Below, piece by piece: positions 45,244 to 53,178 of a stretch of 64,000 nucleotides of DNA; position 1 is the first letter of the stretch; each line of letters starts with the position of its first letter. Source of the DNA: CAIXQW01 sp046049675 (GTDB lineage Bacteria; Bacteroidota; Bacteroidia; Chitinophagales; Chitinophagaceae); assembly GCA_046049675.1 (NCBI GenBank), contig JBJORA010000090.1, positions 1 through 64,000 of the forward strand, given 5' to 3'. The notes beneath the pieces were generated by a model. That model saw only the letters and a program-made list of their open reading frames with translations, was not told the origin of the DNA and ran no database searches. The position numbers and the translations under genes are program-made.

Positions 45244-46257
45244 TTAAATGGCATACCACCCACCCATCTCACCAATCCTCTTCGCAATTTTCTTCTTCAA
45301 TAGCCTCGGTGCAAGAACTTTCAGTTGTTCGCCAAAGCCGAGCAGCTCGCGTTCTAGCTCAAAGTTATGGACCACGCATATCTTAAAGATCGTGCCGTCT
45401 TCGTCTTGCTTGAGTACTTCTTGGCTAGGGTGTAGTGGTTTGGTTAGCACGTAGGGCGCGTCGCTTTTTCGTATCCAGAATACAATATTTTGTGCGCGGT
45501 CTTTTTCTGTTTTGGTTACCCCAATGGTATCGGCATAGTATTCGTCAAAGGGTTTGCCTTTGTAGGGCACAAACTTTTCTTTTTCGTTTATGGTAAAAGA
45601 CTCAATGCGGTCTAGGGCAAGTGTAATGAGTATATCGCCTTTCTTTGGCTTGCAAATTAAGAACCAACGGTTACGATATTCTTTGAGCAGGTAGGGAAAG
45701 TATATGCCTTCTGTACCTTGTTTTGCCTTGAAGGATTTGTACACAATGTTTAGCGTGGTACGATTGGCAATGGCCTGGTACAAGGGATTGATAAAATCTA
45801 AACCTTTTAGCAGTGGGTTGCTTTCAAATTGTACATAGTTGTGTTTAGCGCCTGCAGTTTGTTCTATACTATTTTCAAGCTTGGTAATCATTTCACTCAT
45901 TTCGGTGAAGTGGGCAAAACCGCTAAACTGTTTAAGCACTTGCACGATGCCTTTTAGTTTACCAAGATCGCCTTCGTTGAGCTGCGACTTAAAAATGCTA
46001 TAGTCTTTGTCGTCGTAAGTATAGTAGCGTTTGTTTACAACAACGATGGGCGCATTATAGCCAAGGGTATCGCTGCGCATCACTTGTATATCTTGCTGTA
46101 TGGTGCGTTTGGCAATACCGGTATGTTTGCCTTCAAAGTCGTAGAGCGCATCTGCTACGGCATCTATTAGGTCTTCTAGTGTCCATTTGCGCAATCTATT
46201 TTGCAGACACTTATCTATGGTTTTATAGCGCAGTAATGCTTGTTTGTTTGTAGCCAT
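45244..46257 (-). CDS. WYL-domain transcriptional regulator
   Basis: An N-terminal winged-helix region (about 8-75: YKTIDKCLQNRLRKWTLEDLIDAVADAL ... AKRTIQQDIQVM) is joined to a WYL domain from about 145 (TTLNIVYKSF ... FPYLLKEYRNRWFLICKPK) and a C-terminal WCX-type extension. WYL regulators respond to nucleic-acid ligands in several defence and stress systems. It is divergent from the RNA-repair operon, 1.3 kb away, and the most likely binder of the CGCAT/ATGCG palindromes there. A palindrome TACGA-tat-TCGTA at 46331-46343 lies upstream of its own start. Confidence 0.88.
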   Translation of the reverse strand: MATNKQALLRYKTIDKCLQNRLRKWTLEDLIDAVADALYDFEGKHTGIAKRTIQQDIQVMRSDTLGYNAPIVVVNKRYYTYDDKDYSIFKSQLNEGDLGKLKGIVQVLKQFSGFAHFTEMSEMITKLENSIEQTAGAKHNYVQFESNPLLKGLDFINPLYQAIANRTTLNIVYKSFKAKQGTEGIYFPYLLKEYRNRWFLICKPKKGDILITLALDRIESFTINEKEKFVPYKGKPFDEYYADTIGVTKTEKDRAQNIVFWIRKSDAPYVLTKPLHPSQEVLKQDEDGTIFKICVVHNFELERELLGFGEQLKVLAPRLLKKKIAKRIGEMGGWYAI

Positions 46258-46689
46258 TGTACTTTGTTCACTTGGTAAAAATACTATATCATTATCCGCA
46301 AAACTGTACGAATCTCTGAGATTTTATGATTACGATATTCGTAGTCTTATTTTTGAACTAACAGCCCGCCCCTACGGAGCTGTGAATAATCTTTTGCTAT
46401 CTAATCTACAAACAGTACGCTCCTCTGGAGCTTAGGTTAGGCACAAATTAGTTATGTGTTTAGTGTGCCATTGTCAGCGCTCAACAGCACGCTAATGCGA
46501 AGCCCCGACCGACCTAGAAATATGGAGCAGAAAATCAGTTCACAGCACTAGGAAGGGTTGGGCTTTGTGTCAGCAGGTGCAGCGCCCCCAATGCGAAGCC
46601 ATTAATTGATGCAAAGCCTTGGCGCCTCAGTCCGCCGCGGCGTGGTGGCCTAGTGCGTGAGCTAGATTTTCGCGAACATATTTCTAAGT

Positions 46690-46727
46690 CTTGATTTTTT
46701 GTTTCTTTTGCATCAAGGCAAAAGAAA
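46690..46727 (+). repeat. Stem-loop with alternative pairing (common Bacteroidota type)
   Basis: TTTCTTTTGC (46702-46711) pairs perfectly with GCAAAAGAAA (46718-46727). The six-base loop ATCAAG is the exact reverse complement of CTTGAT (46690-46695) just upstream. I recall similar 'cttgattttttgtttcttt...' elements scattered through Bacteroidota genomes; their role is unknown. Confidence 0.7.
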
Positions 46728-46735
46728 AGAGACGC

Positions 46736-46751
46736 CATGCGCACACGCATG
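46736..46751. promoter_or_regulatory. Palindrome CATGCG-N4-CGCATG (operator candidate 1)
   Basis: A perfect 6+4+6 palindrome whose half-site matches those of the two palindromes further downstream, in the outward orientation. Confidence 0.55.
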
Positions 46752-46830
46752 AGACTCACATCACAAAACCGATCCACGAACTACGTCGCTTTACAGATCA
46801 TGATTAAATACGAAAATTTAGCTCAATGTG

Positions 46831-46845
46831 CGCATTGTATATGCG
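46831..46845. promoter_or_regulatory. Palindrome CGCAT-N5-ATGCG (operator candidate 2)
   Basis: A perfect 5+5+5 palindrome with the same half-site as 46736 and 46933. Confidence 0.55.
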
Positions 46846-46932
46846 TAGTTAATATAAACCTAAATTTATTTTAAAGTTTTTTTCCGCACCAGTACTGCGT
46901 TTCCAGGCTTTTTTGAAATAATTTTTTAACTG

Positions 46933-46947
46933 CGCATATCGTATGCG
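46933..46947. promoter_or_regulatory. Palindrome CGCATA-N3-TATGCG (operator candidate 3)
   Basis: A perfect 6+3+6 palindrome ending 12 bases before the -7-like CATCTTTG, so a bound protein would cover the -33 region of the operon promoter. Confidence 0.6.
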
Positions 46948-47163
46948 TACATGCACCTACATCTTTGCAGTGTTCTTCACAACAGAACAATAGCTCTTTC
47001 ACAGTTTAATAGTAGTACTTAAACAAGTATTTTAGAAAGTACTTAAAATAATTGCAGCAATGCAATGGCAAGGATAAAGTTCAAAGATCCCAGATGCGTG
47101 TTTCAACATAGCACCATAGTATTAAGCAGCTTCTGCTCTAATATGCTGATCTCGCCCTTTTGA

Positions 47164-47274
47164 ATTGTCTATAACGCAGAGGTTAGAGGTAGACAATCCT
47201 CTTGTGGCAACACATAGCTCAAATAGAGCACTGCTCCCGCTTGGTCCAGCATAAAGGCCGAGATTTAGGGTCTC
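47164..47274 (+). ncRNA. Candidate structured RNA in the operon leader
   Basis: Consecutive stems can form: ATTGTCTA/TAGACAAT (47164-47171, 47190-47197), TGTG-GCAA-CACA (47203-47214), GCTC/GAGC (47217-47229) and GAGA/TCTC around a 7-base loop (47260-47274). The last two sit like the D-arm and T-arm of a tRNA (TAGCTC...GAGCA, then a 4-bp arm with TTTAGGG loop), but no acceptor stem or normal anticodon arm closes, so it is not a tRNA gene. RNA-repair operons elsewhere carry tRNA-like Y RNAs, which is why I note it. Coding potential here is nil. Confidence 0.3.
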
Positions 47275-47566
47275 TATTCACCAAAGCTGTGCATCTTGTA
47301 AAACTGCACCTTAAGTACTATTACTTCAATTCAGCGATAAACATGTTTATCATTTGGTTAGACGCCCGATGCCCTTCGCCGAGATAAAGCCTGCACGCAT
47401 TCAGCCGCTGCTACATTAGTATCTGATACTAGTACGGCAAAAGCCCAATACTTGCACGCTGCATCGCAGATGAGCATCCGCAGAAAAACTAAATCGAATT
47501 GTTGTAATAGTATTTTGTACAACAACACAAACAACAAAACATAAAACAATTAAAACAACAATAAAG

Positions 47567-48661
47567 ATGAAAAATTTAACAGTAGCGGCTAACCAAATAG
47601 CCATCAGTTACAAAAACGGCGCGGTACACAATGTGTACACTGCTGGCAAACACTTGATTGGTTTTTTTGAAACAGCCATCAAGTACGATATCGCCAATGA
47701 GTACCATTGTCCAATTAATATAGACATCGCATTACAAAACACAAGCTTACAAGCTGTGGTAGATGTTATAGAAGTAGCCGACAACGAGCTTAAGGTGATG
47801 TATTACAACGGCAAATTCCACAAGATTTTGACAAGTGGTGTTTATATGTTCTTTAAGCATTTGCAAACATTACAATGCGTTGCAATAGATCTCAACAATT
47901 ATGTATTAGATGGTATTGTGGATGCCAACTTAATTGCTAACCCAAATTTTGCAGCGTACGTGCGTCAGTTTTCAATAGAAGCTTACGAACAAGGTGTGCT
48001 TTACATTGATGGCAAGTTTGATGCGATTGTTGCGCCAGGTACTTACCGCTTTTTGAAGAATGCTACAAGCATACATATCGTAAAAGCCGATATGCGCACT
48101 TTAGCACTTGATTTGAATGGTCAAGAAATTCTTACAAAAGACAAGGCACAGATTCGTATCAACTTTACAGTGCAATACAAAATTGTAGACATCGTAAAGT
48201 ATGCCGCGCAAAACAAAGATGCCGACAAGCAATTGCATACCGCTGCCCAATTGGCATTGCGTACTGCTATTGGCCGCCTTAGCATAGATGAATTGATGGA
48301 CGACAAAGCATTGATCAACCAACAAATCATGGCGGATACTTTGGCAAGTGCAGCTACACTAGGTATAGAAGTATTATCTTGTGGTATCAAAGATGTGATT
48401 TTGCCTGCGGATATTAAAAACATCTTGAATCAGGTATTGATTGCAGAAAAGCGCGCACAGGCCAACATCATCACACGTCGTGAAGAAACAGCTTCTACAC
48501 GTAGCTTGCTTAACACTGCAAAGCTAATGGAAGACAATGCCATGTTATGGAAATTGAAAGAAATGGAGTACGTAGAAAAAATCGCAGAAAAAATAAACAC
48601 AATTTCACTCTCTGGCAATGGCCAAGTGATTGATCAATTAAAAACTATTTTTGTAAAGTAG
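47567..48661 (+). CDS. Slipin (stomatin/SPFH band-7 family) protein
   Basis: The C-terminal 200 residues are a band-7/SPFH domain of slipin type: LALDLNGQEILTKDKAQIRINFTVQYKIVDIVKYA, QLALRTAIGRLSIDELMDDKALINQQI, GIEVLSCGIKDVILPADIKNILNQVLIAEKRAQANIITRREE. The N-terminal 150 residues form a repeated 'NG.xH..xxxG.Y.F' module in place of a transmembrane hairpin, so the protein may be cytoplasmic and form large rings. Slipins are known companions of RtcB- and ligase-type RNA-repair operons, with unclear role. It is first in the repair operon but separated from the ligase by a terminator-like hairpin. ATG 47567 follows aacaataaag. Confidence 0.88.
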   Translation: MKNLTVAANQIAISYKNGAVHNVYTAGKHLIGFFETAIKYDIANEYHCPINIDIALQNTSLQAVVDVIEVADNELKVMYYNGKFHKILTSGVYMFFKHLQTLQCVAIDLNNYVLDGIVDANLIANPNFAAYVRQFSIEAYEQGVLYIDGKFDAIVAPGTYRFLKNATSIHIVKADMRTLALDLNGQEILTKDKAQIRINFTVQYKIVDIVKYAAQNKDADKQLHTAAQLALRTAIGRLSIDELMDDKALINQQIMADTLASAATLGIEVLSCGIKDVILPADIKNILNQVLIAEKRAQANIITRREETASTRSLLNTAKLMEDNAMLWKLKEMEYVEKIAEKINTISLSGNGQVIDQLKTIFVK

Positions 48662-48668
48662 TATCACT

Positions 48669-48706
48669 GGTGTAATCTTATGGCAGCATAAGGTTACACC
48701 ATTTTT
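48669..48706 (+). terminator. Intercistronic terminator/attenuator between slipin and ligase
   Basis: GGTGTAATCTTAT (48669-48681) pairs with ATAAGGTTACACC (48688-48700), 13 bp with one U-G pair and a six-base loop, followed by ATTTTT. It lies 8 bases behind the slipin stop and 11 bases before the ligase ATG, so it probably lowers read-through into the repair genes. Confidence 0.78.
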
Positions 48707-48716
48707 GAGCAGCACA

Positions 48717-49757
48717 ATGCAACTAACAACAGTACAAATAGACTTGCTTCAGCAAATGTTGGCCGATGGCTATATTAGTGTGCAAAAGCATCCTGATGCC
48801 GACTTGTACATCTATAACTATACGGCACAAACGCAGTACGAGTATTTGTGGAATGATATCACGCTTATGTGTCGTGGTTTAATTTTAGATGCCAACAAAA
48901 ACATAGTAGCAAGACCTTTTACTAAGTTTTTCAATTACGAAGAAGTACAAGCTACGCAAATGCCGAACGAGCCTTTTGATGTGTACGAAAAAATGGACGG
49001 TTCGCTTGGTATTTTGTATTGGCTAAACGACAAGCCATATATCGCAACGCGTGGTTCGTTTACAAGCGAGCAAGCTTTAGCGGGTACAGCGATATTGCAC
49101 GAGCACTATGCGCATTTATTTGCCACACTCAATAGAGATGCTACCTATTTGTTTGAGATAATCTACCCCGAGAATAGAATTGTAGTCAACTACGGCGATA
49201 TGCGCGATATAGTGCTTACGGCTATTATCGACAATGCTACGGGCAAAGATCTTGCCATTGACAATACTGGCTTTACCACAGCAAAACACTACGATGGCAT
49301 TGCAGACTTTAAGCTACTAAAACAAGCGCAAGACAATAACCGCGAAGGTTATGTGGTAAAATTTCGTTCGGGCTTTCGCATCAAGATAAAGTTTGAAGAA
49401 TATCTGCGCATCCATCGCATTGTAACGCAAGTATCTTCTATATCTATTTGGGAATATCTGTCACAAGATTTACCCCTAGATAAAATTATTGAGCAAGTAC
49501 CAGATGAGTTTTACAATTGGGTAAAGCAAACCGTAGCAGATTTGCAACAGCAATATGCAGCCATTGAAGCACAATGCCATAACGATTATAAAGAACTAGA
49601 AGACAAGAAAGCCACGGCGATGTATTTTCAAACATGTGACTACCCTGCAATTTTGTTTGCGATGTACAACAAAAAAAATTACGGCAAAATTATTTGGAAA
49701 CTCATTCGTCCAACATTTACAAAACCATTTTCTAAATTTACGAGCAATGATCATTAA
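48717..49757 (+). CDS. RNA ligase, T4 Rnl1-like
   Basis: The protein is an ATP-dependent RNA ligase with all nucleotidyltransferase motifs: motif I YEKMDGSLG (adenylated Lys92), TRGSFTSEQAL (motif Ia region), YLFEIIYPENRIVVNYG (motif III/IIIa), EGYVVKF (motif IV) and RIKIKFEEYL (motif V). The N-terminal region before motif I (RGLILDANKNIVARPFTKFFNYEE) is typical of the Rnl1 group that reseals tRNA anticodon loops in T4. It would join a 3'-OH to a 5'-phosphate after end healing by the kinase/phosphatase encoded three genes downstream. I use ATG 48717; a TTG at 48705 is in frame but lies in the terminator tail. Confidence 0.92.
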   Translation: MQLTTVQIDLLQQMLADGYISVQKHPDADLYIYNYTAQTQYEYLWNDITLMCRGLILDANKNIVARPFTKFFNYEEVQATQMPNEPFDVYEKMDGSLGILYWLNDKPYIATRGSFTSEQALAGTAILHEHYAHLFATLNRDATYLFEIIYPENRIVVNYGDMRDIVLTAIIDNATGKDLAIDNTGFTTAKHYDGIADFKLLKQAQDNNREGYVVKFRSGFRIKIKFEEYLRIHRIVTQVSSISIWEYLSQDLPLDKIIEQVPDEFYNWVKQTVADLQQQYAAIEAQCHNDYKELEDKKATAMYFQTCDYPAILFAMYNKKNYGKIIWKLIRPTFTKPFSKFTSNDH

Positions 49758-51051
49758 GATTCACTCACAAAACAAACATCTATTGGATGTACTGCATAAA
49801 AATCCAAACACAGACTTTGGATTATATGCCAAGCCACTGCGAAACGGTGTGGTGATTGGTAATGCGATTGATGCGCACAATTACCATGTTGTGTTTCAAG
49901 ATACCAAGCACAGTTATTTGCCAGAAGAAAGCAATAGCATAGATTTTCAAAGCTTTTGCAATCCATTGGTGGTACTCAATATTCTCAACGACTTTTTTGC
50001 TAATCAGCTCAAAAGCCGTGCGCAATACATGGATAGTACCATTAACTGGTTAAATGCAACATATGCTGCGGTAGATAATCAAGCGGTAGAAATTACTGTG
50101 CCGTCGTTTTATATCCATTCGTCTTGGTATAGAAACGATACTTTTATTCTTGAAAAGTATTTTAGCGGTATTAAGGTTACACCTGTGGCGGGTAAAGTAT
50201 TCTGCTTGCAAATCAATGCGGCCACAGTTTTTGATGCCATCAATTTGCTTGCCTTAACATCTTTGCTTACGCACGTTACCAATGAGTATGGTATGTATAC
50301 TTGGATAGACGATTCGTTTGCATTGAAGTATGCACGTATTCTTACCAATTTAGAAGCGGTACCGTATTTTGTTTTCTACTTGTATATCAAAAGAACCGTG
50401 CGCTCAGCCAAGCAATTTGATTTGCTAAAGCCAATTTTTGAAAGCTACTTAAAAGAACAAGGCTTTGACGCAGAACTAAGTTTCTACGGCACGCATCAAG
50501 AACGCATCAAGTTTATTTGCGAGCAGTTAGAAAAGGATATTAGTATTGTAGATATTGGTTGTGGCGAGTTGCTCTACTTCAAAAAAATGATGAAGGAAGG
50601 CTTCTCTGCCAAATACCATGCAATAGATGAGGATGATAATGTATTGGCTTTGGCAGAACATATTGGACGCCGTTACGATGGCACACAACTGCGTTTATAC
50701 AAAGCTATAGATGAGTGCAATACCAGCGAGCGCGTTAATGTAATTCTTACAGAAGTAATAGAACACAATACGCCGGAACAAGCCAAGATGCTGGTACAGC
50801 AGGCCTTGCGCTACAATTTTCATCAAATAATTATTACAACGCCAAACGTAAGCTTCAATAAGTTTTATGCCGAGAATTTAGATTCGCGCCACCACGACCA
50901 TCATTTTGAATGGACCGAACAGGAGTTTGAATCTTTTGTTGCGGACTGCATTGCAACACATCAAGATGTTAGCTACACACTGCATTATCTTGGCGATAAG
51001 CTTAATAATATTCAACCAACACAAGCAGCAGTGCTTACCAAAATTAATTAA
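49747..51051 (+). CDS. hen1: Hen1-type RNA 3'-terminal 2'-O-methyltransferase
   Basis: The C-terminal domain has the SAM motif IVDIGCGELLYF (Asp269) and the Hen1 metal site: EVIEH (Glu336, Glu339, His340) and RHHDHHFEW (near 381-389), followed by TEQEFESF. This methylates the 2'-OH of the 3'-terminal nucleotide and so marks repaired RNA against renewed cleavage. The N-terminal 240 residues match the layout of the bacterial Hen1 N-terminal domain, which activates the Pnkp ligase in known systems. A Pnkp-type ligase is the next gene. The ATG at 49747 overlaps the Rnl1 stop by 11 bases; a longer frame upstream runs inside the ligase and is unlikely. Confidence 0.9.
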   Translation: MIIKIHSQNKHLLDVLHKNPNTDFGLYAKPLRNGVVIGNAIDAHNYHVVFQDTKHSYLPEESNSIDFQSFCNPLVVLNILNDFFANQLKSRAQYMDSTINWLNATYAAVDNQAVEITVPSFYIHSSWYRNDTFILEKYFSGIKVTPVAGKVFCLQINAATVFDAINLLALTSLLTHVTNEYGMYTWIDDSFALKYARILTNLEAVPYFVFYLYIKRTVRSAKQFDLLKPIFESYLKEQGFDAELSFYGTHQERIKFICEQLEKDISIVDIGCGELLYFKKMMKEGFSAKYHAIDEDDNVLALAEHIGRRYDGTQLRLYKAIDECNTSERVNVILTEVIEHNTPEQAKMLVQQALRYNFHQIIITTPNVSFNKFYAENLDSRHHDHHFEWTEQEFESFVADCIATHQDVSYTLHYLGDKLNNIQPTQAAVLTKIN

Positions 51052-51054
51052 AGC

Positions 51055-52239
51055 ATGGAAGATCTTAAGAAAATAAAGCAGCGCATCAATTGGATATGCA
51101 ACAATAAAGTCAATGCATTTTCGCCAACGATATCACCTGCCTTTAAGAGTAAAGAGCGCAACGAGATAGAAAGTATTCTAGAAGCAGTAAAGTACTTTGT
51201 AAAGCATGATCAGTTAGAACTTGTATTTCAGAAAAAATACATGGGCTCTTACTGCGATATCTATTTGCATAAGCAATTGCAAGATACTTTTTTGGTAAGC
51301 CGCAATGCGCATAAAATTACGCATATCAATCACGAGCAAGCGCTTGAGGCCTTGGCTGCGCTGCATGCTAAATTTAATTGGGACAATACAAGCCTTATTA
51401 TTATTCAGTCGGAGCTATTGCCATGGCATGTACTTGGCAAAGGATTAATTGAAAACGATTTCAATGGCTATCGTGTTGCGCACGAACAACATTACCAGTA
51501 TTTGCAAGACCAGGCTTTGTACAAAAAGATTCATGAGGTGCAAGCAAGTGAAGCCTATACAGCTTACATCGCAGACAAGGCCACGCATACGCCTAAAGAA
51601 CTAATCAAGTTATATCCATCGCATGTGATACGGCAATACGATGCGATTGCTAATTTCAAAATGCTAGATATGGCTGCTTACCGTGTAGGTTTGGATACAT
51701 ACACAACACAGTTCAATCATTTTGCACAAGAAGGCGATATTCGTTTTGCGCCATTCAATGTACTTAAAAAAGTGTTTGACGATGGTACAGAAGAATTTGT
51801 AAACGATAATATGTCGTATGCCTTAGTCAACGACGACGAATTCAAAACGCTAACAATTGATCCTGCTGCTGATTTAGAAATCCAATTGCAGCCGATATAC
51901 GATTGGTACAATTCGCTATGCTCGGTACTTGAAGAGGGCATTATGATAAAGCCACGCAAAGCATTTGTAAAAGGCATTGCGCCAGCACTTAAAGTGCGTA
52001 ACAATAATTACCTCACGCTCATTTACGGTGTAGACTTTTCAGAAAAGTACGACGAGTATTTTGGCAAGCGCAATATTAAGCGCAAGTTAGAATGCAGCAT
52101 CAACGACTGGATGTTGAATTGGGAATTATTGAAAACACCGTACAGAAAAATACATAAAGAGAATTACGCCTACATGAATATAGTACTAGACAGAATTCTG
52201 GGCGAACAAATAGAAAACAATTTAGATCACCGATTATAA
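51055..52239 (+). CDS. Stand-alone Pnkp-type RNA ligase domain protein
   Basis: The sequence carries a second, different nucleotidyltransferase: motif I FQKKYMGSYCDIYLHK (Lys61), VSRNAHKI (Ia-like), GYRVAHEQHY, an EEGIMIKPR motif IV and ALKVRNNNYLTLIYG motif V. This KYMGS-type motif and the C-terminal helical module are those of the ligase domain of bacterial Pnkp, which in canonical form is fused to a kinase and a metallophosphatase. Here it is a separate 394-residue protein beside Hen1, as expected if the two form the Pnkp/Hen1 complex. Alone it should adenylate and possibly ligate only with its partners. It starts three bases behind hen1. Confidence 0.82.
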   Translation: MEDLKKIKQRINWICNNKVNAFSPTISPAFKSKERNEIESILEAVKYFVKHDQLELVFQKKYMGSYCDIYLHKQLQDTFLVSRNAHKITHINHEQALEALAALHAKFNWDNTSLIIIQSELLPWHVLGKGLIENDFNGYRVAHEQHYQYLQDQALYKKIHEVQASEAYTAYIADKATHTPKELIKLYPSHVIRQYDAIANFKMLDMAAYRVGLDTYTTQFNHFAQEGDIRFAPFNVLKKVFDDGTEEFVNDNMSYALVNDDEFKTLTIDPAADLEIQLQPIYDWYNSLCSVLEEGIMIKPRKAFVKGIAPALKVRNNNYLTLIYGVDFSEKYDEYFGKRNIKRKLECSINDWMLNWELLKTPYRKIHKENYAYMNIVLDRILGEQIENNLDHRL

Positions 52240-52240
52240 C

Positions 52241-53176
52241 ATGAAAAAGAATACACCACAAATATTAATACTAGTTGGCGCACCTGGCAGCGGCAAAAGC
52301 AGTTTTGCAAAATACTTTATGCGCACAGAAGAAAACTGGGCACGTGTATCGCGCGACGACTTTAGGGCCATGCAGTTTGAAGCTTCGCGTGCAAGCGATG
52401 CCACAGAGGTAATGATTACTGCGGCAGTAGATGCAAGTATAGCGGCATACCTTGTAAAAGGGTATAACGTAATGATAGATGCGACGCATTGCCGTATGGA
52501 CTATATCAAGCAATATATAGACAAGTATGGACATTTGGCCGATATCCACTTTAAAGTATTTGATGTGCCGCTTGAAGAATTGATAGAACGTTGTGCCGAG
52601 CGCGAAGCTGCAACGGGCAAGCATATACCAGCAAGCGTTATTGAGAGCCATGTCATTAAATTGAATCACTTAAAAACTATTTTTAATTTTGCGCCAATCC
52701 TGCGTAAGCAACAAGACTTTGCACCAATAGTGGTAGACGAGGCAAAGCCAAAATGTTTTTTATGCGATTTAGATGGTACCATCGCAAAGGCCAATGGTCG
52801 CTCTATGTTCAACCCAAGCGCGGCAGACATTATGACCGATACGCCAATACTACCTGCGATTAAAGTACTGCAATCGTTGGCTAAAGATTACAAAATAATA
52901 TTTGTAAGCGGTAGAGAAGACAGCACATTTGAAAGTACTAAGCAATGGCTACAGCAATATGTATTTGAGCACATAGAAGATACACAATTGCTGATGCGCA
53001 AGGCTGGTGATTATCGCCGCGATAGTATTATCAAGAAAGAAATATTGCATCAGCACATTTTACCACACTATGCAGTGCTTGGTGTATTTGACGATAGGCT
53101 GCAAGTGGTACGCGAATGTTGGAACAAAGAGCGAATATTTTGTTTTAACGTCAATCAGTTTTTAGAAGAATTTTAG
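52241..53176 (+). CDS. T4-type polynucleotide 5'-kinase / 3'-phosphatase
   Basis: The N-terminal kinase has P-loop GAPGSGKSS (13-21), then SRDDFRAMQF and VMIDATHCR, like T4 Pnkp and related polynucleotide kinases. The C-terminal domain is a HAD phosphatase: CDLDGTIA (Asp176, Asp178), FVSGRED, and VFDDRLQVV. Together they phosphorylate 5'-OH ends and remove 3'- or 2',3'-cyclic phosphates from cleaved RNA, preparing ends for ligation. The HAD phosphatase differs from the calcineurin-type one of canonical bacterial Pnkp. The gene begins one base after the ligase stop and ends two bases before the next gene. Confidence 0.92.
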   Translation: MKKNTPQILILVGAPGSGKSSFAKYFMRTEENWARVSRDDFRAMQFEASRASDATEVMITAAVDASIAAYLVKGYNVMIDATHCRMDYIKQYIDKYGHLADIHFKVFDVPLEELIERCAEREAATGKHIPASVIESHVIKLNHLKTIFNFAPILRKQQDFAPIVVDEAKPKCFLCDLDGTIAKANGRSMFNPSAADIMTDTPILPAIKVLQSLAKDYKIIFVSGREDSTFESTKQWLQQYVFEHIEDTQLLMRKAGDYRRDSIIKKEILHQHILPHYAVLGVFDDRLQVVRECWNKERIFCFNVNQFLEEF

Positions 53177-53178
53177 CC

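Larger units (their letters stand above)
46258..47566. promoter_or_regulatory. Regulatory and leader region of the RNA-repair operon
   Basis: Over 1.3 kb no gene is convincing. From left to right it holds a small palindrome at 46331-46343, a GC-rich relic-like stretch (46500-46680), a stem-loop at 46702-46727, three palindromes with CGCAT/ATGCG half-sites (46736, 46831, 46933), a -7-like CATCTTTG at 46960-46967, a boxA-like GCTCTTTCAC at 46993-47002, and a hairpin-rich stretch to the slipin ATG. The last 60 bases are an A/C-rich unstructured leader ending in aacaataaag. Confidence 0.6.

Noticed and set aside
46535..46777. 80-codon minus-strand open frame
   Set aside because: It covers GC-rich spacer, the Bacteroidota stem-loop and an operator-like palindrome; no protein-like character.
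47208..47283. A tRNA gene (D-arm-like GCTC/GAGC, T-arm-like GAGA/TCTC, then a CCA)
   Set aside because: The seven-base acceptor halves do not pair, and the middle lacks a 5-bp anticodon stem with a 7-base loop; at best it is tRNA-like.
47202..47387. 61-codon open frame in the repair-operon leader
   Set aside because: It has a GTG start without a ribosome site, and overlaps several predicted RNA stems.
49636..49746. Longer N-terminus of Hen1 inside the ligase gene
   Set aside because: The extra residues are an out-of-frame reading of the ligase C-terminus; the ATG at 49747 begins the Hen1 N-terminal domain.
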